Shown here one piece after another: positions 7,827 through 15,386 of a DNA stretch of 64,000 nt (the first letter of the stretch is position 1; each line of letters begins with the position of its first letter). The position numbers and the translations under genes are program-made. This DNA comes from Actinomadura nitritigenes (lineage in GTDB: Bacteria; Actinomycetota; Actinomycetes; Streptosporangiales; Streptosporangiaceae): assembly GCF_017573545.1 (NCBI RefSeq), contig NZ_JAGEOK010000010.1:240519-304518 (forward strand). The letters run 5' to 3'. The notes under the pieces are model-generated. The model ran no database searches and was not told the origin of the DNA. It saw only the letters and a program-made list of their open reading frames with translations.

Positions 7827-8228
7827 TCAGGGGCGCGATGCGGCGGGCCGTGCCGCGGGTTGGAACACCTCGACGAGATTGCCGGCGGGGTCGCTGAGCA
7901 GGATCTGGCGCCCGCCCGGGCCGGAGACGACGTCGCCGCGGAACGCGACGCCGGCCGCGCGCAGGCGGGCGATCTCGGTGTCCAGGTCGTCGACGATCAG
8001 GTGGATGCGGTTGCGGCCGGCGCCGGCGTAGTCGGCGGGGGTGGCGCGGGCGCCGGAACTGGCGGGGCCGGACAGCAGCAGACGCAGCGGTCCGCGGACC
8101 ACGTCGGCGAAGGCCGGCGCGGCGCTGTGGTGGAGGGTGAAGCCGAGGTGGCCGGTGTAGAAGTCGATGGCCGCTTGGACGTCGTCGACGAGGTAGCGGA
8201 CGCCGGCGTACTGGTCGGGTGTCGTCAT
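7827..8228 (-). CDS. VOC (glyoxalase/bleomycin-resistance) family protein
   Basis: 133 aa. One VOC module with paired beta-alpha-beta-beta-beta halves: VRYLVDDVQAAIDFYTGHLG, then RIHLIVDDLDTEIARLRAAG and ILLSDPAGNLVEVFQP, with the metal-site Glu in NLVEVF. The ATG overlaps the stop of the upstream ArsR-ArsC fusion (ATGA), so the two are translated together. VOC proteins near arsenic genes include the ArsI C-As lyases, but the ArsI cysteine pair (CC) is absent, so ArsI activity is not supported. Confidence 0.85.
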   Translation of the reverse strand: MTTPDQYAGVRYLVDDVQAAIDFYTGHLGFTLHHSAAPAFADVVRGPLRLLLSGPASSGARATPADYAGAGRNRIHLIVDDLDTEIARLRAAGVAFRGDVVSGPGGRQILLSDPAGNLVEVFQPAARPAASRP

Positions 8229-9094
8229 GGGCGAGCCTCCGATGCGAGAGCGAGGACGGGCAGCAGGTAGCGGACGCGCGTGTCTATGTCGGCGGCCGTG
8301 CGGGCGAAGGCGGCCTCCTCGGCCTCTTCCTCGGCCTCGCGGCCCCGGCCGTCCGGGCCGGGGGGATCGGACGGGGCGGCGGGGTCGGGGACGCTCCAGT
8401 GGATCCGCCGCGTAGGGCCGTCGAACTCGGGACAGACCTCCCGGGCCTTGTCGCACAGGGTGATCACGTAGTCGAACCGGCGGCCGTCCAGGGTGTCCAG
8501 ATGGCGGGGCCGCCGGCCGGCGATGTCGATGCCGTACGTCTCGCGCAGGACCTGCACCGCGCCGGGATGCAGGGCGGGTTTGGGACGGGTGCCGGCGCTG
8601 ATCGCGTCCACGCGTCCCTCGGAGTGGTGGCGGAGCAGCGCCTCGGCGATCGGTGAGCGCGCGCTGTTGCCCGTGCACACCACCAGCACCCCGCACCGGG
8701 GGCGGCGCGGCCCGGCGTCCGGGAGCGCCGGGGACGCGGCGAGGCCGCGCAGCGCCGGGTGCAGGGCCGCCCCGGTCGCGGCGAGGGTCTGCGCGCAGCG
8801 GTCCAGGTCGAGGCGGTAGTAGCTGTCGCGGCCGTCGAAGCTGCTGCGGGTGGCGGCGACGAGGCCGCCCTCGCGCAGCAGCCGCAGGTGGTACGACACC
8901 AGGTTCTGCGGTGCGTCGACCCGCGCCATCAGTTCCCGAACCCGCAGGTCGCCGGCGCTGAGAGCGGTCAGCAGCCGCCAGCGCACCGGATGGGCTGCCA
9001 GGCGCACGAACTCCGGTACGTCGTGACCCGTTCCGGCGGCCCGGCCCGCGCCGGGTGCGCCGTGGCCCGGGGCGGCTTGACTCGGTGGCACCAC
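8225..9094 (-). CDS. ArsR-type HTH fused to arsenate reductase (LMW-PTP fold)
   Basis: 289 aa from GTG 9094. Residues ~28-115 form an ArsR winged helix (FVRLAAHPVRWRLLTALSAG, NLVSYHLRLLREGGLV). Residues ~133-289 are a low-molecular-weight phosphatase/ArsC domain with the P-loop CTGNSARS (Cys140-Arg146). Cys214 and Cys221 (CDKAREVC) keep the spacing of the redox pair in thioredoxin-coupled ArsC (pI258 type), so arsenate reduction rather than only phosphatase activity is likely. Expression is probably autorepressed through the ATCAA-type palindrome 15 bp upstream. It is divergent from an APC permease and coupled to a VOC gene. Such fusions are known in actinobacteria. Confidence 0.88.
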   Translation of the reverse strand: MVPPSQAAPGHGAPGAGRAAGTGHDVPEFVRLAAHPVRWRLLTALSAGDLRVRELMARVDAPQNLVSYHLRLLREGGLVAATRSSFDGRDSYYRLDLDRCAQTLAATGAALHPALRGLAASPALPDAGPRRPRCGVLVVCTGNSARSPIAEALLRHHSEGRVDAISAGTRPKPALHPGAVQVLRETYGIDIAGRRPRHLDTLDGRRFDYVITLCDKAREVCPEFDGPTRRIHWSVPDPAAPSDPPGPDGRGREAEEEAEEAAFARTAADIDTRVRYLLPVLALASEARP

Positions 9095-9108
9095 GCTCGA
9101 GACGATAC

Positions 9109-9124
9109 ATCAAACCAGTTTGAT
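9109..9124. promoter_or_regulatory. ArsR operator
   Basis: atcaaaccagtttgat has perfect 7-bp arms (ATCAAAC/GTTTGAT) and the ATCAA-N6-TTGAT form typical of ArsR/SmtB sites. It lies between the ArsR-ArsC gene and the APC permease, placed to control both. Confidence 0.8.
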
Positions 9125-9144
9125 GGAATAGCGGGGGAGTGGCG

Positions 9145-10479
9145 ATGCCGTCTGGACCACGCCCGGAACCCGGCGCCGCCGGGACGGCGGCGCCACCGCC
9201 CGGCGGCGAGGCCCTCGCGCGCCGGCTGGGGACCGGCGACGCGGTGGTGATCGGGCTCGGGTCGATGATCGGGGCGGGGGTGTTCGCCGCGTTCGGCCCG
9301 GCCGCGCGCGCCGCCGGGACGGGCCTGCTGCTCGGGCTGGTGATCGCCGCCGTGATCGCCTACTGCAACGCGGTCGCCTCCGCGCAGCTGGCGGCCGCCT
9401 ACCCGACGTCCGGCGGCACCTACGTCTACGGCCGCGAACGGCTCGGCGACTGGTGGGGCTTCACCGCCGGATGGGGCTTCGTGGTCGGCAAGACGGCCTC
9501 GTGCGCCGCGATGGCGCTCACCTTCGCCTCCTACGCCGTGCCCGGGCCCTGGTGGGCGCAGCGCGCCGTGGCCGTCGCGGCCGTGCTGGGGCTGGCCGCG
9601 CTCAACTACCGCGGAGTGACCAAGACCGTCCTGCTCACCCGCGTGCTCGTCTCCGCCAGCCTGATCGCCCTGGCCGTCGTGGTCGCGGGCATCGCGGCGG
9701 GCGGCCACGCCGGCACCGCGCGGCTGGGCGGCTGGTCGTCGCTCGGCACCGGCGGCGCCTACGGCGTCCTGCAGGCCGCCGGCCTCCTGTTCTTCGCGTT
9801 CGCCGGGTACGCCCGCATCGCCACCATGGGCGAGGAGGTCCGCGACCCGCGCCGCACCATTCCCCGCGCGATCCCGATCGCGCTGTTCATCACCGTGGTG
9901 GTCTACCTGGTCGTCGGGATCGCGGCGCTGCTGGCCGCCGGGCCGCACCGGCTCGCCTCCGCGACCGCGCCGCTGGCCACCGCCCTCGACGCCGCGGGCG
10001 CCGGCGCCCTGACGCCGGTGGTGCGGGCGGGCGGCGCGCTGGCGGCGCTGGGCGCGCTGCTGGCGCTGATCGCGGGCATCGGGCGCACCGGCCTGGCCAT
10101 GGCCCGCCGCCGCGACCTGCCGGGCCGGCTCGCCGCCGTCCATCCCCGCCACCGGGTCCCGCACCGCGCCGAGATCGCCGTGGCGGTCGTGGTCAGCGCG
10201 CTCGCGGCCACCGTCGACCTGCGCGGCGTGATCGGCTTCTCCTCGTTCGGCGTCCTCGTCTACTACGCCATCGCCAACGCCTCGGCGTTCACCCAGCCCG
10301 CGTCCGACCGCCGCTGGCCGCGCCCGCTCAACCTGCTCGGTGCCGGCGGATGCCTCGTCCTGGTCGCCACCCTGCCCTGGCCGTCGGTCGTGGCCGGGGT
10401 GGCCATGTTCGCGATCGGCCTGGCAGGACGATGGCTGATCCTGCGCCGCCGCACCGCCGCCCAGCCGCCTCCCGGGTAG
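9145..10479 (+). CDS. APC-superfamily permease
   Basis: 444 aa from ATG 9145 (SD GGGGGAG; a GTG at 9139 is the alternative). About twelve hydrophobic segments. The first helix carries the amino-acid/polyamine family signature (VVIGLGSMIGAGVFAAFGPA), and helix 6 FFAFAGYARIATMGEEVRDP is typical of APC exchangers. It shares an ArsR-type operator with the divergent ArsR-ArsC gene, which suggests expression under arsenic stress. An arsenic-linked substrate is inference; APC members usually carry amino acids. Confidence 0.85.
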   Translation: MPSGPRPEPGAAGTAAPPPGGEALARRLGTGDAVVIGLGSMIGAGVFAAFGPAARAAGTGLLLGLVIAAVIAYCNAVASAQLAAAYPTSGGTYVYGRERLGDWWGFTAGWGFVVGKTASCAAMALTFASYAVPGPWWAQRAVAVAAVLGLAALNYRGVTKTVLLTRVLVSASLIALAVVVAGIAAGGHAGTARLGGWSSLGTGGAYGVLQAAGLLFFAFAGYARIATMGEEVRDPRRTIPRAIPIALFITVVVYLVVGIAALLAAGPHRLASATAPLATALDAAGAGALTPVVRAGGALAALGALLALIAGIGRTGLAMARRRDLPGRLAAVHPRHRVPHRAEIAVAVVVSALAATVDLRGVIGFSSFGVLVYYAIANASAFTQPASDRRWPRPLNLLGAGGCLVLVATLPWPSVVAGVAMFAIGLAGRWLILRRRTAAQPPPG

Positions 10480-10534
10480 GCGCGGCGTCCGGGCAGATCG
10501 GGAGCATCCGCTTCAGGGCCTTTCCCGGAGCCGC

Positions 10535-10563
10535 TTCATCGTCTATCGTCGATTAACGATGAA
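10535..10563. promoter_or_regulatory. ArsR operator overlapping the arsR start codon
   Basis: ttcatcgt (10535-10542) and acgatgaa (10556-10563) are perfect arms around 13 nt; the ATG (10559-10561) lies inside the right arm. No SD is visible, so the arsR transcript is probably leaderless and repressor binding would cover the start. Confidence 0.65.
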
Positions 10564-10909
10564 TGAGGCGAAAGGGCCGCTCGACCGGCCGACGGCGACC
10601 GAGTACGCGTCCTGGTTCAAGGCGCTGGCGGACCCGACCCGCGTCCAGATCGTGTCCCTGCTCGCCCGGCAGGGACGGGCGATGAGCGTCGGCGAGATCG
10701 TCGACGCCGTCCACGTCGGGCAGTCGACCGTGTCCGCGCACCTCAAGGTGCTGGCCGAGGTCCGGTTCGTGCTGGTCGACCAGCACGGGACCTCCCGCTT
10801 CTACCGGATCAACACCGCGTGCGTGGAGTGCTTCCCCACGGCCGCCGACCTCGTCATGGGACGTCCCGCGCCGGCCGCGCCGACCTGCCCGTCCGAAGGA
10901 GACGACTGA
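10559..10909 (+). CDS. arsR: ArsR/SmtB family arsenic-type regulator
   Basis: 116 aa. Winged-helix core: ASWFKALADPTRVQIVSLLA, then VGQSTVSAHLKVLAEVRFVL and a wing RFYRIN. Cysteines lie at the C-terminal side (NTACVECF, then CPSE), a site like the As(III)-binding Cys sets of some actinobacterial ArsR proteins. Its TGA overlaps the ATG of the following ArsM-GNAT gene (TGATG), so the regulator and methyltransferase form one operon. Confidence 0.9.
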   Translation: MNEAKGPLDRPTATEYASWFKALADPTRVQIVSLLARQGRAMSVGEIVDAVHVGQSTVSAHLKVLAEVRFVLVDQHGTSRFYRINTACVECFPTAADLVMGRPAPAAPTCPSEGDD

Positions 10910-12237
10910 TGCCCGACTCCGGCACCGGCGGCACGCCCGCCACCGACGCCATCATCGCCCGCTACTCCGCCCGCGCCCGCGCCGCCCTGGCCGGCGACGC
11001 GCCGCGGAACGACGGCGGGGACGGCGATTCGTGCTTCGGCGCCGCCGCCTACCGGGCCGAGGACGAGGTGCCCGAGGCGGCGCTGCGCGCGAGCCTGGGC
11101 TGCGGCAACCCCCTCGCCGTCGCCGACCTGCGACCCGGCGAGACCGTGCTCGACCTCGGGTCGGGCGGCGGCCTGGACGTGCTGCTGTCGGCCCGCCGCG
11201 TCGGCCCGTCCGGGACCGCCTACGGCCTGGACGCCAGCGAGGACATGCTCGCCCTCGCCCGCGCCAACGCCGGCAAGGCCGGCGTTGGAAACGCCCGCTT
11301 CCTGCACGGGCGCATCGAGCACGTCCCGCTCGACGACGCCACCGTGGACGTGGTCATCTCCAACTGCGTCATCAACCTCGCCGCCGACAAGGCCCGCGTG
11401 CTCGCCGAGGCCTTCCGCGTCCTGCGCCCCGGCGGCCGCTTCGGCGTCAGTGACATCGTCGCCGAGGCCGGCCTCGACCCCGGCATGCGCGCGGCCGTCG
11501 AAAAGGACGCCGGCTGCCCCGCCGGCACCCTCACCGTCGAGGAGTACCGCCGCCACCTGCTCGCCGCGGGATTCACCACCGCCACCGTCACGGCGAACCA
11601 CCAAGCGGCGCCCGGTCTGCACTCGGCGATCGTGCAGGCCGCGAAGCCGGCGTCCCCGCCCGGCACGCTCATCCGGCCCATGCGCTCCGAGGACGCCGCC
11701 CGCGTCCTGGAGATCTACCAGGCCGGCCTCGACACCGGCGATGCGAGCTTCGAGACCAGCGCACCGAGCTGGGAGCGGTTCGACCGCGCCAGACTGCCCG
11801 GCCACCGGTACGTCATCACCGACGCGGAGACGGGGACGGTGCTGGGATGGATCGCCGCCTCCGCCGTCTCCGACCGGTGCGTGTACGCCGGGGTCGTCGA
11901 GCACAGCGTCTACGTCCACCCCGGCCACCACGGCCGCGGCCTCGCCTCGGCGCTGCTGCGCGCCTTCATCGACTCCACCGAGACCGCCGGCATCTGGACC
12001 GTCCAGTCCGGCGTCTTCCCCGACAACGCCGCCAGCCTCCGCCTGCACGCCCGGGCCGGCTTCCGCACCGTCGGCACCCGCGAGAGGATCGGCCGCCACC
12101 ACGGCCGCTGGCGCGACGTCGTCCTCCTCGAACGCCGCAGCCCGGACCGCGCCGACGCGTGCACCGCCGCGGGCGGTCAGGGTTCGAGGTCGACCACGCC
12201 CTTGCCGGTCGAGACGTCGAGCGGCACCGAGACCTGA
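10909..12237 (+). CDS. arsM: Arsenite methyltransferase (ArsM) fused to GNAT acetyltransferase
   Basis: 442 aa. Residues ~1-245 are ArsM: Cys42 (DSCFG), Cys65 (SLGCGNP), SAM motif VLDLGSGGGLDVLL, Cys153 (SNCVINLAADK) and Cys203 (AGCPAG). These match the four conserved cysteines of ArsM in order, and the last two in spacing, implying S-adenosylmethionine-dependent As(III) methylation. Residues ~253-420 are a GNAT domain of the phosphinothricin/ArsN1 type (LIRPMRSEDAARVLEIYQAG, acetyl-CoA loop PGHHGRGLAS, FPDNAASLRLHARAGF). ArsN1 enzymes acetylate arsinothricin and similar glutamate analogues. The linker is only ~8 residues. The C-terminal 20-odd residues run over the 3' end of the convergent SnoaL gene. 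Confidence 0.88.
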   Translation: MPDSGTGGTPATDAIIARYSARARAALAGDAPRNDGGDGDSCFGAAAYRAEDEVPEAALRASLGCGNPLAVADLRPGETVLDLGSGGGLDVLLSARRVGPSGTAYGLDASEDMLALARANAGKAGVGNARFLHGRIEHVPLDDATVDVVISNCVINLAADKARVLAEAFRVLRPGGRFGVSDIVAEAGLDPGMRAAVEKDAGCPAGTLTVEEYRRHLLAAGFTTATVTANHQAAPGLHSAIVQAAKPASPPGTLIRPMRSEDAARVLEIYQAGLDTGDASFETSAPSWERFDRARLPGHRYVITDAETGTVLGWIAASAVSDRCVYAGVVEHSVYVHPGHHGRGLASALLRAFIDSTETAGIWTVQSGVFPDNAASLRLHARAGFRTVGTRERIGRHHGRWRDVVLLERRSPDRADACTAAGGQGSRSTTPLPVETSSGTET

Positions 12238-12623
12238 TCGTGCACGATCAGCCAGACCCCGTCGATCTTCTGGAGGCAGTAGGTGACCCGGACCCACATG
12301 CCGTCCACCGCCGTCCCGTCCTTGAGCGTGCCGCCGAGACGGGCGAAGGCGTGCCCGAACGCCACCCCGTCGCCGACGGTGAGCGCCAGGTCGCGAACCT
12401 CGTACGTGACATCGTCGAAGACCGCGAACACTCTCGCCCAGTTCCCGAGTTTCGCGTCCAGCCCCTCATGCCGCAGCGGCGGCTCGATGTCGAAGGACAC
12501 GATGCCCGGCGCGTAGGGCCGCTTCAGCGCATCGAGATCCTTCGCGCGGAGCCCGTCGACGATCTTGTCGATCTGCCCGCGGATCTCGGCCTCTTCGGCC
12601 TCGCGCAGCGTGGGTGTCAGCAC
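12177..12623 (-). CDS. SnoaL-like/NTF2-fold protein
   Basis: 148 aa from GTG 12623, chosen because AAGGAGGGG stands 5 bases upstream; the ATG at 12662 has no SD. The NTF2 fold is seen in IVDGLRAKDLDALKRPYAP, a middle beta segment (VTYEVRDLALTVGDGVAFGH) and a final WLIVHDQVSVPLDVSTG, the pattern of SgcJ/ketosteroid-isomerase-like proteins. Enzymatic role unknown. Overlaps the last 61 bases of the ArsM-GNAT gene head to head. Confidence 0.82.
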   Translation of the reverse strand: MLTPTLREAEEAEIRGQIDKIVDGLRAKDLDALKRPYAPGIVSFDIEPPLRHEGLDAKLGNWARVFAVFDDVTYEVRDLALTVGDGVAFGHAFARLGGTLKDGTAVDGMWVRVTYCLQKIDGVWLIVHDQVSVPLDVSTGKGVVDLEP

Positions 12624-12776
12624 GTCGACCCCTCCTTCACGCTCGATGTGCGTCTCTCGCACAAGGGAACGCTATGACGTGCGAGGCATCATGTCGAAGA
12701 TCAATATTGCTATGTCGCTATGACTTTCCAGGCATCGTGCCCTCGGTCCCGCGGCTCTTCGGGGCCCGGCCCCCGA

Positions 12777-13322
12777 TTACGGGTGGTGCCAGGGGAGCCG
12801 GGTGGGCTCGCTGCCGCCGGGGCCGGTGAGCAGGGCGGTGAGCAAGGCGGCCAGCCGCAGCGGGTAGACGGGTTCGGGCGCGTTCTCCAGTTCGGCGATA
12901 GGCCACCAGCGGTACTCGCTGATGGCGCGGCGCTCCACGGCGGTGAACCCGGTGGTGTCGATGTCGGTCGCGGCCGTCCGGTACAGGAAGTAGTCGTCGC
13001 GGAACATGCCGCGCATCCATCCGGGGAAGTCGGCGTACCCGGACGAGAAGGCGACGGTGGGGCCCAGGTCGGCGGGCGCGGCCACCAGGCCGGTCTCCTC
13101 GAGGAGTTCGCGGGCGGCGGCCTCCGCGAGGGTCTCGCCGCCATCGACGCCGCCGCCGGGGGTGATCCAGCAGTGGCCCGCCTTAGGCTTGCGGTGGACG
13201 CGCGGGAACCGGAACAGCAGGACGCGCTCGGCGGCGTCCACGAGCAGGACCCGCGCCGTGCGCCGCCGGTACCGGCCGGTGCCGTCCTCGCCGGTGCCGT
13301 CGGCGGCCGTCGGTGATCGCAT
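12777..13322 (-). CDS. NUDIX hydrolase
   Basis: 181 aa from ATG 13322 (SD GGGAAG). The Nudix box is complete: GGGVDGGETLAEAAARELLE followed by ETGL, with the REXXEE metal ligands. An N-terminal RRTARVLLVDAAERVLLFRF strand and C-terminal YRWWPIAELE are typical. It hydrolyses a nucleoside-diphosphate-linked compound; substrate unknown. Stands alone between convergent and tandem neighbours. Confidence 0.9.
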   Translation of the reverse strand: MRSPTAADGTGEDGTGRYRRRTARVLLVDAAERVLLFRFPRVHRKPKAGHCWITPGGGVDGGETLAEAAARELLEETGLVAAPADLGPTVAFSSGYADFPGWMRGMFRDDYFLYRTAATDIDTTGFTAVERRAISEYRWWPIAELENAPEPVYPLRLAALLTALLTGPGGSEPTRLPWHHP

Positions 13323-13439
13323 GCTGCCATCTTCCCGCATACCGGACAGAGGGGCGCCGGCACCGGGACCCGCGCTCGTCCCCGTCCCGGTGCCGATCAC
13401 GACGGCCCCTCGCTCCCGCCCGGCCGCCGTCCGGCGGGA

Positions 13440-14225
13440 TCAGCCGCCCGGGTTCTCCGATTCGCGCCGGGTGAGCACCAGGGGAGCGTCCTCGGTGATG
13501 GCGACCGTGTGCTCGGAGTGGGCCGTGCGCGAGCCGTCGGCCGACCGGATGGTCCAGCCGTCGGGGTCGTAGACGATCCGGTCGGTCGTCCGGGCGAGCC
13601 AGGGCTCGAGCGCGAGGGTCAGCCCCGGGCGGAGCGTCATGCCGCGGCCCGCCCGGCCCTTGTTGGAGACGTGGGGCTCCTCGTGCATGGTGCGGCCGAT
13701 GCCGTGGCCGCCGAACTCGGTGTTGACCGGGTAGCCGTAGCCGCTGACCACCTCCCAGATGGCCGCCGAGATGTCGCCCAGGCGGTTGCCCGGACGCGCC
13801 GCCTCGATCCCCGCCTCCAGCGCCTCCTCGGTGGCGCGGACGATCCGCAGGTCCTCCTCGGCGGGGGTGCCGACGATGACCGTGCGCGCGGAGTCGGCCA
13901 CCCAGCCGTCGACGCCGACGGCGATGTCCGCGCTGAGCACGTCCCCGTCGCGCAGCGTGTAGTCGTGGGGGAGGCCGTGGAGGACGGCGTCGTTGACCGA
14001 CAGGCAGATGACGTTGCGGAACGGGCCGCGGCCGAACGACGGCGCGTAGTCCCAGTAGCACGACTCCGCGCCGCGCCGTTTGATCATGCCGCGCGCGTGG
14101 TGCTCCAGGTCCAGCAGGTTCACGCCGACGTCGGCGACGCGGCCGATCTCGGAGAGCACCTCGGCGACGAAACGCCCGGCCGCGTGCATGCGTTCGATCT
14201 CCGCCGGCGTCTTCAGTTCGATCAC
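13440..14225 (-). CDS. map: Methionine aminopeptidase, type I
   Basis: 261 aa from GTG 14225 (SD GAGG). Pita-bread fold with the dinuclear metal ligands in order: Asp in LSADIAVGVDGW, Asp in VADSARTV, His in GHGIGRTMHEEP, Glu in LALEPW, and Glu in TAHSEHTVAIT. It removes initiator Met from nascent proteins. Actinomycetes often hold a second map gene; this copy faces a small XRE regulator across an unusually long perfect inverted repeat, so it looks like the conditionally expressed paralogue. Confidence 0.92.
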   Translation of the reverse strand: MIELKTPAEIERMHAAGRFVAEVLSEIGRVADVGVNLLDLEHHARGMIKRRGAESCYWDYAPSFGRGPFRNVICLSVNDAVLHGLPHDYTLRDGDVLSADIAVGVDGWVADSARTVIVGTPAEEDLRIVRATEEALEAGIEAARPGNRLGDISAAIWEVVSGYGYPVNTEFGGHGIGRTMHEEPHVSNKGRAGRGMTLRPGLTLALEPWLARTTDRIVYDPDGWTIRSADGSRTAHSEHTVAITEDAPLVLTRRESENPGG

Positions 14226-14249
14226 GAGTACCTCACGTCACAGGGTGCT

Positions 14250-14295
14250 GGTATTACTATACCGCGACCTTAGCACTTGCCGGTATAGTAATACC
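14250..14295. promoter_or_regulatory. 14-bp perfect inverted repeat, XRE operator
   Basis: ggtattactatacc (14250-14263) and ggtatagtaatacc (14282-14295) are exact reverse complements 18 bp apart, AT-rich in a GC-rich setting, and each is itself a near-palindrome. They flank both promoters of the map/XRE pair. Each repeat could hold one repressor dimer. Confidence 0.8.
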
Positions 14296-14312
14296 AACCC
14301 TATCCTGGGGGC

Positions 14313-14582
14313 ATGGTCCGCCAACCGCTCACACCGGAGCAGATCGAGGCCGGCAGGCGCCTCGGCGCCCTGCTGCGCCGCGCGCGAGGAGGACGCGACC
14401 TCGCGGAGGTCGCGGACGCGGCCGGCATCTCGCCGGAGACCCTGCGCAAGATCGAGACCGGACGGCTGCCGTCCCCCGGATTCGGCACGATCGTCTGCCT
14501 CGGCGAGGCGCTCGACGTGCCGATCGAGGAACTGGCGGCCACCTGGCGCGGCACCGGCCTGCCGCTGGAAGCCGTCTCCTAG
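14313..14582 (+). CDS. Small XRE-family HTH regulator
   Basis: 89 aa, essentially only a lambda-repressor-like HTH: LGALLRRARGGRDLAEVADA, AGISPETLRKIETGRLPSP. It starts 17 bp after the right arm of the inverted repeat with little room for an SD, so a leaderless message is possible. Divergent to map; likely autorepressor and controller of map. Confidence 0.88.
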   Translation: MVRQPLTPEQIEAGRRLGALLRRARGGRDLAEVADAAGISPETLRKIETGRLPSPGFGTIVCLGEALDVPIEELAATWRGTGLPLEAVS

Positions 14583-14623
14583 CCACTGCCGCGCCGGGTC
14601 GCCGGCCATGATGCCCAGGGCAT

Positions 14624-15383
14624 CTACACCGTTCGGTCAGGGGCGGCGCGGGAGATGGGCATGTAGGTCGGGGCGGGGTCGGTGGCCAGGAAGGTCCGGA
14701 CCATGGCGCGCACCGTTTCGGGGTGCTCCATCAACAGCAGGTGGCTGGCGTTGGGCACGATGGCCAGTTCGGCGGTGGGCAGCGCCCGGTAGAGCGCGAT
14801 CGTGTGGTCGAGCGTGACGAGGTCGTCGTCGCCCCGCCAGGACCAGGGTGCGGGCCGTCACCGCGCGCAGGTCGGACGGGTCGGGGGCCGGCTCGGTCGC
14901 GGCCGCGTCCGCGATCTTCCGGACGACGACGGGGAAGTGGTCGCGGCCGTCGGGGGACACCTCGGCGTAGGCGTCGACGATCGGTGGCGGCATCGGCCCG
15001 TCCGCCGACGGTTTGAAGATCATCCCGTCGACGTCGTAGGCCGTGCTGATCAGGACGAGGCGTTCGACCAGGTCGGGACGGAGTATCGCGGCCCGCAGGG
15101 CCACGCTGCCGCCGGCGCTGTAGCCCACCAGGCGGGCGGGGCCGCCGACCACCCGGTCCAGGAACGCGATCGTGTCGCGCGCCATGACATCGATGGTGAT
15201 CGGGCCGGGCGCGTCGGGCGTGCGCCCGTGGCCGCGCCGGTCGGGCCGGTAGACGCGGAAGGCGTCGGCGAGGCCGTCGAGGTTGCCGGTGAAGCAGCGG
15301 CCGTCGGTCATCCCGCCGTGCAGCAGCACCACGGGTGAGCCTGTGCCGTGCTCGGCATGCCACATGTGAACGGTGTCGGTCAT
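14624..15383 (-). pseudogene. Alpha/beta hydrolase, frameshifted
   Basis: The N-terminal ~180 residues are an intact alpha/beta hydrolase: VVLLHGGMTDGR, nucleophile elbow GYSAGGS, then RTLVLAG. At the C-run 14832-14835 (GGGG on the coding strand, where GGG would keep frame) the frame is lost. The +1-shifted frame continues with DDDLVTLDHTIALYRALP, then the catalytic-His segment IVPNASHLLLMEHP, to a TAG at 14624-14626. As written the frame ends at 14637 with nonsense tail sequence and no catalytic His. One base deletion restores a ~250-residue enzyme, so this is either a real frameshift or a sequencing error in a homopolymer. Starts 3 bp after the ECF sigma gene, same operon. Confidence 0.75.
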
Positions 15384-15386
15384 GCA

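Noticed and set aside
7827..8228. ArsI C-As lyase for the VOC gene by the ArsR-ArsC fusion
   Set aside because: The cysteine pair needed for ArsI is absent.
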